NCBI RefSeq assembly: GCF_004353905.1
Contig: NZ_SMOD01000002.1
Coordinates: forward strand, 186,001-250,000
Length of the DNA: 64,000 nucleotides
Direction: 5' to 3'
From: Paraburkholderia guartelaensis
Lineage (GTDB): Bacteria; Pseudomonadota; Gammaproteobacteria; Burkholderiales; Burkholderiaceae
Shown in pieces: positions 9,578 through 17,669 of the stretch. Each line of letters opens with the position of its first letter. Position 1 is the first letter of the stretch. The position numbers and the translations under genes are program-made. Below the pieces are notes generated by a model that made no database searches, had not been told where the DNA came from, and saw nothing but the letters and a program-made list of their open reading frames with translations.

Positions 9578-10346
9578 GCAATCCGCGAGCGACTATGCGA
9601 CGGCCTTCGCGCCGGGACTGACGAACCCCGGCCTCGCCGCACCGAACGGTGTCGTGGCGGCGCACGGCAAGGGTGTCGTGAAGCGCTACAACGTCTATCG
9701 CAACAACGTCACGGTCAGCCTCATCGATGCGCTGGCCGCGATCTATCCCGCCGTGCAGCGCATTACGGGCGTCGAGTTCTTCCGCGCGATGGCGCGCTGT
9801 CACGTGCGCGCCACGCCACCGGCTTCGCCGCTCCTGTTCGAGTACGGACGCGATTTTCCGTCGTTCATCGAAACCTGGGAGTACGCGCGTGACATGCCGT
9901 GGCTTGCGGATACGGCACGCATCGAGCGCGCGTGGCTCGACGCCTATCACGCCGGGGACGCCGCACCGCTTGCGGCCGACGCATTCGCGGGCATCGATGC
10001 GGATTCGCTCGCGCAGATGCGCTTTGTCCCGCATCCGGCCGCGCGCATCGTGCGTTCGCGCTACCCGGCCGTCGCGATCTTCGCGATGAACCGGACGCCC
10101 GGCCCCGTCACCCCGCTGCATTCGAGCGATGCGGAAGACGCGCTCGTCACCCGGCCCGATTACGACGTGATTGTCTCGCGCCTGCCCGCGGGTGGCGCTG
10201 CGTTTCTACTCGCACTCATCGAGGGCATGCCGCTCGGCGCCGCCGCGCAGGCAGCCTTCGAGGAGAGCGGCGCCTTTGACCTGCCGGCCAGCCTGGCCGC
10301 AATGATTTCGGCCGGCGTGTTCGCCGCCGTTCAACCAGGAGCGTAA
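9567..10346 (+). CDS. bufC: BufC-like DUF2063 RiPP maturation partner
   Basis: A 259-residue protein of the DUF2063 family, the usual partner of DUF692 enzymes. The N-terminal part has the helical segment [25 protein letters not shown] and the [24 protein letters not shown] block typical of the family, which contacts the precursor and BufB. The 11-base overlap with bufB indicates translational coupling. In this window it completes the minimal bufferin set of precursor, DUF692 and DUF2063 proteins. Confidence 0.88.
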   Translation: MKPEQSASDYATAFAPGLTNPGLAAPNGVVAAHGKGVVKRYNVYRNNVTVSLIDALAAIYPAVQRITGVEFFRAMARCHVRATPPASPLLFEYGRDFPSFIETWEYARDMPWLADTARIERAWLDAYHAGDAAPLAADAFAGIDADSLAQMRFVPHPAARIVRSRYPAVAIFAMNRTPGPVTPLHSSDAEDALVTRPDYDVIVSRLPAGGAAFLLALIEGMPLGAAAQAAFEESGAFDLPASLAAMISAGVFAAVQPGA

Positions 10347-10351
10347 CCATC

Positions 10352-10855
10352 ATGCAAACTCGACAGGACTCCAGACCGTCTTTCGCGGGCAACGTCGCGC
10401 ACGCGATCGGCTGCGCCCGGCGCTTCATCGAACGGCTCGCACAACCGTCGTTCGTGCAGCTCGTGCTGCGCATTGCGCTGGCCGTGCCTTTCTGGAAATC
10501 GGGCATTCTCAAGTGGCACGGTTTCCTGCAGCTCAACGACACGGCCATCGATCTCTTCACCGACGAATTCAAGCTCCATCTGCCCGGCGGCCCTTATCCG
10601 TTTCCGGCGCCGGCCGTCTTCGCGTTCCTCTCCGCGTGCGGCGAGGTCGGTTTCCCGGTGCTGCTCGTGCTCGGGTTCGGCACGCGCTTCGCGGCCGCGG
10701 GATTGCTGCTGATGACCTGCATCATCGAGCTGACGGTGCCGGACGGCTGGCCGATCCACATCACGTGGGCCGCCATGGCGCTCGGCATCGCCGCCTGGGG
10801 CCCCGGCGTGATATCGATCGACTACCTGCTCGGAGACCGCGCGTACCGGTCATGA
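10352..10855 (+). CDS. DoxX family membrane protein
   Basis: A 167-residue inner-membrane protein with four predicted helices (LVLRIALAVPFWKSGILKW; a segment around 80-100; LLLMTCIIELTV; AAMALGIAAWGPGVISIDYLL). DoxX proteins recur in DUF2282/DUF692/DUF2063 operons; their precise role there is unknown, with a redox or quinone-linked function often suspected. The C-terminal GPGVISIDYLL motif recurs twice in the fusion protein encoded at 11546, showing that the two are related. It starts five bases after bufC, and its stop overlaps the next start (ATGA). Confidence 0.85.
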   Translation: MQTRQDSRPSFAGNVAHAIGCARRFIERLAQPSFVQLVLRIALAVPFWKSGILKWHGFLQLNDTAIDLFTDEFKLHLPGGPYPFPAPAVFAFLSACGEVGFPVLLVLGFGTRFAAAGLLLMTCIIELTVPDGWPIHITWAAMALGIAAWGPGVISIDYLLGDRAYRS

Positions 10856-11493
10856 AAACACAAGAGCTGGTCACCCGGCTCGCGAGCGACGTGTCGCCCA
10901 TCGAGCGCAACGCCGTCCCAAGGCTGCTCACGCGAGCACTGCTGCACGGCCTCGCCGGCAGCGCGGCCCTGCTGGTTGCGCTGTACGGCGTGCGCAGCGA
11001 CATGCCCGAGCTGATCCTCACGTCGATGTTCTGGGTGCGCCTCGCGTTCCCGCTCGCGATCATCGCCGCGGCCGTGGCGCTCGCCGAGCGGCTGGGCCGC
11101 CCCGGCGCGCGCCTCAGGCTCGCGGGGCTCGCGGCGGCGCTGCCGGTGGCCTCCATGCTGCTCGCCGCCGGCAGCGTTCTGCTGGCGGCGCCGCCGGGCT
11201 ACCGGCTCGAGTTGATGCTCGGCACGACATGGCGCACGGCGACGGCGAACGTCGTGCTGCTCTCGCTGCCCTCGCTCGCTGCAATATTGCGCGCGATGAA
11301 GCAGCTCGCGCCGACGCGCCTCGCCCTGGCCGGCGCAGGCGCGGGTCTGCTGGCCGGCGCGCAGGGATTGCTCGTCTACACGCTCTATTGCTCGGAGATG
11401 GCGGTCCCGTTCTGGGGAGTCTGGTACGTGCTCGCCATCGTCATCACGACCGCAGTCGGCTCGGCCGTCGCGCCGCATTGTCTGCGCTGGTGA
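10852..11493 (+). CDS. NrsF-like (DUF1109) membrane anti-sigma factor
   Basis: A 213-residue inner-membrane protein with about six helices, belonging to the DUF1109/NrsF family. NrsF in Caulobacter holds the ECF sigma factor SigF inactive until metal stress relieves it. The family motif YCSEMAVPFWGVWY, with its conserved Cys, is present, and a second Cys lies close to the C-terminus (APHCLRW). It overlaps the DoxX gene by four bases, so it belongs to the operon. No sigma-factor gene lies beside it in this window, so the cognate factor must be encoded elsewhere or lost. Confidence 0.82.
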   Translation: MKTQELVTRLASDVSPIERNAVPRLLTRALLHGLAGSAALLVALYGVRSDMPELILTSMFWVRLAFPLAIIAAAVALAERLGRPGARLRLAGLAAALPVASMLLAAGSVLLAAPPGYRLELMLGTTWRTATANVVLLSLPSLAAILRAMKQLAPTRLALAGAGAGLLAGAQGLLVYTLYCSEMAVPFWGVWYVLAIVITTAVGSAVAPHCLRW

Positions 11494-11545
11494 GATTCGC
11501 GTCGACGCCGCATGCGCCGTGATGGTTCGTTCGAAAGGGTGCCGT

Positions 11546-13624
11546 ATGTTCTGGAACGCCTTCAAACCACTGGTCCGCTTCGCGCCCAAACTACGCGCGC
11601 TTTGCATGCCGTGGCTGCTTCTTGCCACTCGCGTCTGGTTTGGGCAGGTCGTGCTCGTGCATCAGATCATGACCATGGCGCAAGGCAATCCAAGCGGCAC
11701 AACCGCCGCCGGACTGCATGCGCCGTCCAGCGTGGAGGCAGCGCTGCACGGTATCGTGCCGCTCCTGCTCACTGCTGGCCTGCTGACCCGGCCCATCGCG
11801 CTTGTGTTGCTCGTTGGCGGCTACGGATCGATCGCCCTCGGTCCGGGCGGCACAACGCTTGTTTTGCTCGCCTGGCTGGTCGTGCTGGGTCCGGGAACAC
11901 TCTCCCTCGACGCGATGTTGGCGCGAGGCCTGGCGTGGGCGCCGCTTGGCCCGGCCCGACAGGTCAGGACATGCTATGAGCTGATCGAGCGATATGTGTC
12001 ACCTGTGCTTTTGCTCGTCTCGCGCGCAGGCATCGCGGCGTCGCTCAGTCTCGCTTCCGCATTGACGCCCGCCCTTTTCGGGCAAGCCGCCCATCAAGGG
12101 CTGGCGGCACTGTTCACCTACCCCACATGGGTCGCTGCGCTGCTCGCATTCTGCATCGCCTTCGGCTGCATGACGCGGCCGGCGATGTTCATCTATGCCG
12201 CCATGGTTCCACTCGCTGGCATCGCCATGTCCATGGACGACCGGTTGGCCATGCTTCTCCTGCTGCTTATGTTTGTCGCCACGGGGCCCGGCGTCATCTC
12301 GGTGGATCATTGGCTCGCCCGCTGGGTGCTCGACCGCCCGGAGAAAGAAGAAGGCACGCTGGACGAGTGTCCGCATGTCGTTGTGGTCGGCGGCGGCTTC
12401 GGCGGGATCGAGACCGTTCGCGGCCTGCGCAATTCGCGCTGCCGGATCACCCTCATCGACCAGCGGAATCATCATCTGTTTCAACCGCTGCTCTATCAGA
12501 TCGCGACAGCAGCGTTGTCGCCCGGCGAAATCGCGACGCCGATCCGAAGCCTCTTTCGCGGGCAGCGAAACGTCCAGGTCCGTCTGGGAAGCGTCACAGG
12601 CATCGACACCGCCGCCCGCGAAGTGCTGATCGGCGCAGCCAGCCTCAAATTCGACTATCTCGTACTCGCGACCGGCGCGCGTCACAGTTACTTCGGCAAC
12701 GATCACTGGGCGCCTTACGCGCCAGGGCTCAAGAGCATCGAGGACGCGACCTCGATCAGGAGCCGTCTGCTGCGTGCATTTGAAGAAGCGGAAACGGCCG
12801 CCGACGAAGCAACGCGTGCCGCGTGGCTGACGTTCATCATCGTCGGCGGAGGACCGACGGGTATCGAGCTGGCCGGCGCCATCGCGGAACTGGCGCATCA
12901 CGGGATGGATCAGGAATATCGCACGATCGATCCGTCGACCTCGCGCGTCATCCTGGTTCATGCCGGCCCCCGCGTTCTGCCGACGTTCCCGCCTTCCCTG
13001 TCTGCCGCTGCGGAACGCTCCCTTCGCAAGCTGGGGGTCACGATCTACCTCGATACCAGGGTGCTGGGCGTCGATCAGGAGGGCGCCGACCTCGGCAAGG
13101 ATCGCATTGCATCCCGAACCATCTTGTGGGCTGCCGGAGTGGCAGCGTCTCCGGTCGCCAGATGGCTAAACCAGCCAGAGGACGCGGCCGGACGAATCAA
13201 GGTGAACGACGACCTCTCCGTTCCGGCCGCTGAAGGCATCTATGCGATTGGCGACGCCGCTGCGAGTCTGGGCTGGAACGGAGCAGCGGTGCCGGGGTTG
13301 GCGCCTGCCGCCAAACAGCAGGGAAGATATGCCGCGCGCGTGATCGACGCACAGCTCGCGGGTCGCCGTCCTCCGCCGCCGTTTCGATACAGACATTTCG
13401 GCAGCCTGGCAACGATCGGGCGTCAGGCCGCGGTGGCGGAAATCGGCCCCATCCGGATGTGGGGCGCGCCGGCGTGGTGGTTCTGGGGCGCCGCACACAT
13501 CGCGTTTCTCACCGGAGGGCCGAACAGGGCGAAGGTCATGCTGGATTGGCTCTGGGCCTATGTCACCTACCGGCGCAGCACGCGACTCATTACCGATCCG
13601 GCTTCCGACAGGCGGCCGGGTTGA
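11546..13624 (+). CDS. DoxX-DoxX-NDH-2 fusion: NAD(P)/FAD oxidoreductase with membrane N-terminus
   Basis: A 692-residue fusion. Residues 1-270 contain two DoxX-like four-helix units, each ending in a GPG-(T/V)-(L/I)-S-(L/V)-D motif (near 115 and 245). From ~280 a type II NADH dehydrogenase-like flavoprotein begins with VVVVGGGFGGIETVRGL (FAD site), then HHLFQPLLYQIAT, the NAD site IIVGGGPTGIELAGAI and the second FAD motif YAIGDAAA. A typical NDH-2 oxidises NADH and reduces quinone. The fused DoxX units would anchor it in the membrane and could add a redox partner function. The ATG preceded by GAAAGGGT is preferred over the GTG/ATG 24-27 bases upstream. It begins 52 bases after the nrsF-like gene and may be co-transcribed. 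Confidence 0.85.
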   Translation: MFWNAFKPLVRFAPKLRALCMPWLLLATRVWFGQVVLVHQIMTMAQGNPSGTTAAGLHAPSSVEAALHGIVPLLLTAGLLTRPIALVLLVGGYGSIALGPGGTTLVLLAWLVVLGPGTLSLDAMLARGLAWAPLGPARQVRTCYELIERYVSPVLLLVSRAGIAASLSLASALTPALFGQAAHQGLAALFTYPTWVAALLAFCIAFGCMTRPAMFIYAAMVPLAGIAMSMDDRLAMLLLLLMFVATGPGVISVDHWLARWVLDRPEKEEGTLDECPHVVVVGGGFGGIETVRGLRNSRCRITLIDQRNHHLFQPLLYQIATAALSPGEIATPIRSLFRGQRNVQVRLGSVTGIDTAAREVLIGAASLKFDYLVLATGARHSYFGNDHWAPYAPGLKSIEDATSIRSRLLRAFEEAETAADEATRAAWLTFIIVGGGPTGIELAGAIAELAHHGMDQEYRTIDPSTSRVILVHAGPRVLPTFPPSLSAAAERSLRKLGVTIYLDTRVLGVDQEGADLGKDRIASRTILWAAGVAASPVARWLNQPEDAAGRIKVNDDLSVPAAEGIYAIGDAAASLGWNGAAVPGLAPAAKQQGRYAARVIDAQLAGRRPPPPFRYRHFGSLATIGRQAAVAEIGPIRMWGAPAWWFWGAAHIAFLTGGPNRAKVMLDWLWAYVTYRRSTRLITDPASDRRPG

Positions 13625-13675
13625 TGTTCGGAGTGCGCGCGCCCAAAGCCCCGTCGGCAACCCGCTTGCGCCTGC

Positions 13676-14593
13676 TTACGCGCCATCCGGGGCCAACTGC
13701 TCCTCACGCGCGTACTGCGTAGGCGGCCGGCCGACGTGCCGCGTAAAGGCAACGCTGAACGTGCTGGCCGAACTGTAGCCGACGAGTTGCGCAATCTCGG
13801 CGATGCGTCCGTGATTACGACGCAACAGATCCTTCGCGAGCGCCATGCGCCAGGTCAGCAGGTATTCCATCGGCGCGACGCCGACCGCGCGGCTGAAGCG
13901 CTCGAAAAAGGTCGAACGCGAGAGCGCGGCCTCCTTCGCGAGCGCGGCAACCGTCCATGGCTTCGTCGGGTGCTCGTGCATCTCCCGGATCGCAGCCGCG
14001 AGACGGCTGTCGGAGAGCCCGCGCACGAGACCTGGTGGCGCGTACGTTCCCGCCGTGGATCGCAGTGCTTCGATGAGCAGCACTTCGAGCAGGCGAGAGA
14101 GCACGACATCGCGCGCAGGCCGTTGCTCTCTCGATTCCTCGCGCACGAGTTGCACGAGTGTAGCCAGCCGCTCCTGGCCGCGGACATGCACGAGTTGTGG
14201 CAGCAGCGAAACCAGCAGGGACGAATCCGGCGACCCGAAGCTGCAGTGGCCCGCCACCATGCGCGAGTCGATGGGATGGTCCGGCGCGCCGATTCTGAAT
14301 TCATTGTTGCCCAGCGCGACGGGCGTCACAGGCTCGACGTCCGGCGGCGGAGGCACGAGGCTGCTCATCTCGATGCCATAGCTCGCGGGAATCAGGACGA
14401 AGTCGCCGGCCACGAGTTCGAGCGGCGCGTGATCGTCGATCGTGATGCAGCACCCGCCGTCGAGGATAACGCAATAGAAAGGCTCGCCCGCACCCGAACG
14501 ACTGATGCGCCAGGGGCCGGCGCCGAGGACGAGTTTGGAGTAGCGCGCACTCGGCTGCAGCAGCGTCACGACTTCAGCCAACGGATCGATCAT
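13676..14593 (-). CDS. AraC family transcriptional regulator with N-terminal cupin
   Basis: A 305-residue regulator. The N-terminal cupin-type ligand-binding domain (residues ~8-180, AraC_binding/Cupin_6 style, with GEPFYCVILDGGCCITIDD) is followed by an AraC double helix-turn-helix (WTVAALAKEAALSRSTFFERF, then IAEIAQLVGYSSASTFSVAF). A clean AGGAG seven bases upstream supports the start. It is divergent from two consecutive short-chain dehydrogenase genes and probably controls them, the usual pairing for this subfamily in proteobacteria. The ligand is unknown. Confidence 0.88.
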   Translation of the reverse strand: MIDPLAEVVTLLQPSARYSKLVLGAGPWRISRSGAGEPFYCVILDGGCCITIDDHAPLELVAGDFVLIPASYGIEMSSLVPPPPDVEPVTPVALGNNEFRIGAPDHPIDSRMVAGHCSFGSPDSSLLVSLLPQLVHVRGQERLATLVQLVREESREQRPARDVVLSRLLEVLLIEALRSTAGTYAPPGLVRGLSDSRLAAAIREMHEHPTKPWTVAALAKEAALSRSTFFERFSRAVGVAPMEYLLTWRMALAKDLLRRNHGRIAEIAQLVGYSSASTFSVAFTRHVGRPPTQYAREEQLAPDGA

Positions 14594-14694
14594 GGCCGGA
14601 CTCCTGCAAACGAAATTCGGATCTTTGATTGTAGCAAGTACGGTCTGCGCGATCTATCGTATGGACACACGCAAACTTTGCCAAAGGAGATTCC
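14594..14694. promoter_or_regulatory. Divergent promoter region, AraC regulator / SDR genes
   Basis: A 101-base divergent spacer with an AT-richer patch around 14620-14670 (GATTGTAGCAAGTACGG). It would hold the promoters for both directions and the AraC site. The only clear elements are the two Shine-Dalgarno sites, AGGAG for the regulator and AAAGGAG for the SDR. Confidence 0.4.
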
Positions 14695-15444
14695 ATGCAA
14701 ACCGTGCTGATCACTGGCTGTTCGTCCGGATTCGGGCTCGAGATCGCCCGCTACTTCCTGGCCCGTGACTGGCGGGTCGTCGCCACGATGCGCACGCCGC
14801 GTGACGACGTGCTGCCGCCTTCGGAACACCTGCGCGTGCTGGCGCTCGACGTCACGAAGCCGGAAAGCATACGTGAGGCCGTCATGGCCGCGGGCCCCAT
14901 CGACGTCCTCGTCAACAATGCGGGTTATGGCGCGGCTTCCCCGGCTGAACTTGTTCCGATCGAGGCCGTGCGCGAGGTCTTCGAGACCAACACGTTCGGC
15001 ACGATCGCGGTGACGCAAGCCGTGCTGCCCCAGTTCCGCGAGCGCAAGGCCGGCGTCGTCGTGAACGTTACGTCGAGTGTGACGCTGAAGGCGCTGCCGC
15101 TGATTGGCGCGTACCGCGCGAGCAAGGCGGCGGTGAACGCTTTCACCGAGTCGATGGCGCTGGAACTCGAGCCGTTCGGCGTGCGGGTGCGCCTCGTGCT
15201 GCCGGGCCGCTCACTGGAGACGCGCTTTGGAGATAACGCGCGTGCCCACATCCACGGCTTCAACAACGAAGCCTACGCCGGTCTCGTCAAGGAAGTCCTC
15301 GCGCATCTGGAAGACACGGCGTCCCCGCTCACCCGGGCACAGGACGTCGCCGAGGCCGTCTGGCGCGCGGCGACCGACCCATCGTCGCCGATGCGTATTC
15401 CCGCCGGCGCCGATGCCGAAGCATGGGCAGCTGAGGTGAGCTAA
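14695..15444 (+). CDS. Short-chain dehydrogenase/reductase (classical SDR)
   Basis: A 249-residue NAD(P)-dependent oxidoreductase. It has the cofactor motif ITGCSSGFG at the N-terminus, NNAGYG in the middle, the catalytic Ser in NVTSSVTLK and the catalytic YRASK. The absence of an acidic residue at the end of beta-2 and the presence of Arg/Thr (ATMRTPRDD) hint at NADPH. It is the first of two SDR genes transcribed away from the AraC regulator, with an AAAGGAG ribosome site. The substrate is not predictable. Confidence 0.88.
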   Translation: MQTVLITGCSSGFGLEIARYFLARDWRVVATMRTPRDDVLPPSEHLRVLALDVTKPESIREAVMAAGPIDVLVNNAGYGAASPAELVPIEAVREVFETNTFGTIAVTQAVLPQFRERKAGVVVNVTSSVTLKALPLIGAYRASKAAVNAFTESMALELEPFGVRVRLVLPGRSLETRFGDNARAHIHGFNNEAYAGLVKEVLAHLEDTASPLTRAQDVAEAVWRAATDPSSPMRIPAGADAEAWAAEVS

Positions 15445-15463
15445 TCAACATCAGGAGATTTGC

Positions 15464-16222
15464 ATGCAAGACAATGTCATCGCCCTCGTCACCGGGGCCA
15501 ACCAGGGCATCGGTCTTCAGATCGCGAAGGATCTCGCGTCACATGGCCTCACGGTGCTCGTCGGGTCGCGCAATCTCGAACGCGGTGAGGCTGCGGCGAG
15601 AGAGGTTGGGCCAAACGCACATGCGCTCCAGCTCGACGTGACGGATCAGGCTTCGATCGCTGCCGCCGCCGAGCGCATTCGCGACGAGCATGGCCGCCTC
15701 GACGTGCTCGTCAACAACGCCGCGATTTCAAGCACGCACCGGCAACCCGGCCAGTCCGTGGAGGACTTCGCGAAGACCACCCGCCCGAGCAATGTCTCTA
15801 TCGATGAAATGCGCGCGGTGTGGGACACCAACGTGTTCGGCGTGCTCGCCGTTTATCAGGCGATGCTGCCGCTCCTGCGCAAATCGACGGCCGCTTGCAT
15901 CCTCAACGTGTCGAGTGGCGTTGGGTCGCTCACGACGAACTCGGACCCTGCGTTCCCGTGGCGTTCGATCTTCGGTCCGGTCTAGCCCGCGTCCAAGACG
16001 GCGCTCAACGCCTTGACCGTTGCCATGGCGATCGAGCTCGAGCCGGAGGGAATCAGGGTCAACGCTGTCTCGCCGGGCTACACCCGCACGAACCTCAACG
16101 GCTATACGGGCACAGAGACCGTCGAGGAAGGCGCCCGCGAAGCGGTGCGCGTCATTCTGCTGGGACCGAACGGCCCGTCGGGGACATTCACCCGCTGGGA
16201 AAATCAGACGATTCCGTGGTGA
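15464..16222 (+). pseudogene. SDR gene interrupted by an in-frame TAG at the catalytic Tyr codon
   Basis: The frame runs from a good start (CAGGAG upstream, MQDNVIALVTGANQGIG) to codon 173, then meets TAG at 15983-15985, and continues in the same frame to a normal family C-terminus (RVNAVSPGYTRTNL ... GTFTRWENQ). The codon before the stop and those after it read GPV-stop-PASKTALNAL, so the stop replaces the Tyr of the SDR YxxxK motif. Everything else looks undamaged, including NNAAIS and the catalytic Ser in NVSSGVG. One base change would restore Tyr (TAG from TAC or TAT). Without suppression, the product would be a 173-residue fragment lacking its active site. A sequencing error is the main alternative. 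Confidence 0.85.
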
Positions 16223-16246
16223 GCGACTGGGCGCCGAAAGCGAAAG

Positions 16247-16651
16247 GTTGTCTTCGCACTCGGTCCGACACTTCCCGGATTTCGTTGGCCGCTGGACGGG
16301 CCCAATGGCCGGGAAGTCTCTGAGCTGCCTCCGTCGCAATTTCGGGTCAATGTCGCCGAAGCAATGGCGCTCGCAGTACTTGACGTTGCGGGCGTTGGCG
16401 CGCTGCCTTTATGGACATGGACGGCGTTGCCGTGGCTGCACGACGGCACGCTGACCCGTGTGCTGCCGACCTACCAGCTGAGTGAGATGCAGGTCCATGG
16501 GCTCTACACTTCTCGCGAGCATCTGGATGCGAAAAGCAGGAACTGGATAGACTCTTTCCTGTCACAGCAGCCCTCTCGGGCGGCCTCTTCTATCTGTTGG
16601 GGTGAGCGCAAAGTCACGATAGAGGGAGGGGATCGCTTTTTTCGAACCTGA
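16247..16651 (+). pseudogene. Remnant of a LysR-type regulator (C-terminal part of effector domain)
   Basis: Starting just after the broken SDR, one frame reads like the end of a LysR substrate-binding domain: VVFALGPTLPGFRWPL, then VNVAEAMALAVLDVAGVGALPLW, VLPTYQLSEMQVHGLYTSREHLDAKSRNWIDSFL and a stop at 16649-16651. Family proteins typically show a LLP.W...L..G.LV.VLP.Y......+..LYPSR.HL..K.R.FIDFL pattern here. No helix-turn-helix domain or start codon precedes it, so about two thirds of the gene is missing. It is a decayed regulator fragment of the kind left by recombination. Confidence 0.7.
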
Positions 16652-16716
16652 CAGGCGTATAACTGTGCCGCTGCGGCCCACGGACGTAGGGGAAACGCCC
16701 TTTGCTTTGCTGCCTG

Positions 16717-17331
16717 TCACTCCGGAAAGCGTGAAAGGCGAGGACCATCACCGGACTGATAACGCGCCATATTCAATTGCATCGCGAGAAAGCCGTAATA
16801 GCCCGCGATGGCGGCAATGTCGACAGCGCCCTTCTTGCCGAAACGTTGCTCCACTCGATTGAATGTCGCGTCTGAGACACGCTTGTTTTTTAAAAGCTCG
16901 GTTGTGAAATCATAGACGGCCTCCTCGTCGACGCTCATTCCCGTCGGACGTCGCCCATCCTCGATGGCGTCAGCAGTGCCCTTCGAGACTCCTGCCTTTA
17001 ATGCAATTGGGTAATGCAGGGACCACTCATAGTCCTGCGACCATTCGCGCGCAGTGACAAGAATAACGAGCTCGCTCAGGGTGTTGCCAATCGACGAATG
17101 ATAGCGAAGGTAATCGCCCATCGAACGAGCCAGGTTCATAACATCGGGACTGTACATCATCGGCTCAAACGGGCCGAACACCGGCACTTTTCGGGCCTTC
17201 ATGAATTCATCGCTCGCTTTCTTCTGCTCGGCGGTGTACTGGTCGGGTGGTATCGTTGGAAGTCGCTGCTGCGCGAAGGTCTGGGTCGTCAGGAGCATAG
17301 CCAAAGTCATTACCGTTAAACGAGAAATCAT
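16717..17331 (-). CDS. Exported carboxymuconolactone decarboxylase (AhpD-like) family protein
   Basis: A 204-residue protein. A signal peptide (MISRLTVMTLAMLLTTQTFA, residues 1-20) precedes a CMD/AhpD-type helical domain with the family block SELVILVTAREWSQDYEWSLHYPIALKAGVS. The redox CxxC of AhpD is absent, so a peroxidase role is unlikely; the sequence resembles the gamma-carboxymuconolactone decarboxylase branch. Export to the periplasm is unusual but does occur in Burkholderiales members. The ATG follows a GGAG ribosome site, so a TTG 12 bases upstream is rejected. No operon partner is adjacent. The physiological substrate is unknown. Confidence 0.8.
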   Translation of the reverse strand: MISRLTVMTLAMLLTTQTFAQQRLPTIPPDQYTAEQKKASDEFMKARKVPVFGPFEPMMYSPDVMNLARSMGDYLRYHSSIGNTLSELVILVTAREWSQDYEWSLHYPIALKAGVSKGTADAIEDGRRPTGMSVDEEAVYDFTTELLKNKRVSDATFNRVEQRFGKKGAVDIAAIAGYYGFLAMQLNMARYQSGDGPRLSRFPE

Positions 17332-17669
17332 TGGAGCCTCCAAAGAAGCAGCATGCTTCTGATATTCAAGCGACGAGGAGGCCTGTTTGCCCGGTCATCC
17401 GGACAGTCCGGCGCCCCCGGACATGCGAGGAAATGCGCCTCACGCCCGTTATAGTCTATTGATCCGGCACGTTGCACTATTGGACTTTGGTCCAATGCCA
17501 GGCTCGGAAGATTGCGATCGAATTTCCGTGCGCCAGTATCGGACGCCGCAACGGGGCAGCTACGGCCGACTGCGTCGGGCGGCAATCGGCCAGGAAGTGT
17601 CTCTCGCGCGCACCTGAATGCCCACATCCGGTCGTCCGGTCGGGGCGACAACGCGGACTGATGCGAATA
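17332..17669. other. Intergenic region with a 7-bp-arm inverted repeat
   Basis: About 340 bases between the CMD gene start and the 3' end of the TetR gene, both on the minus strand, so it should carry the CMD promoter. The only structure seen is a perfect inverted repeat ATTGGAC-TTTG-GTCCAAT at 17479-17496, about 150 bases upstream of the CMD start, a possible operator. No credible gene was found. Confidence 0.4.

Noticed and set aside
15985..16013. Splitting the broken SDR into two separate genes
   Set aside because: Both parts are in the same frame with a continuous SDR alignment across the stop, and the second part has no ribosome site.
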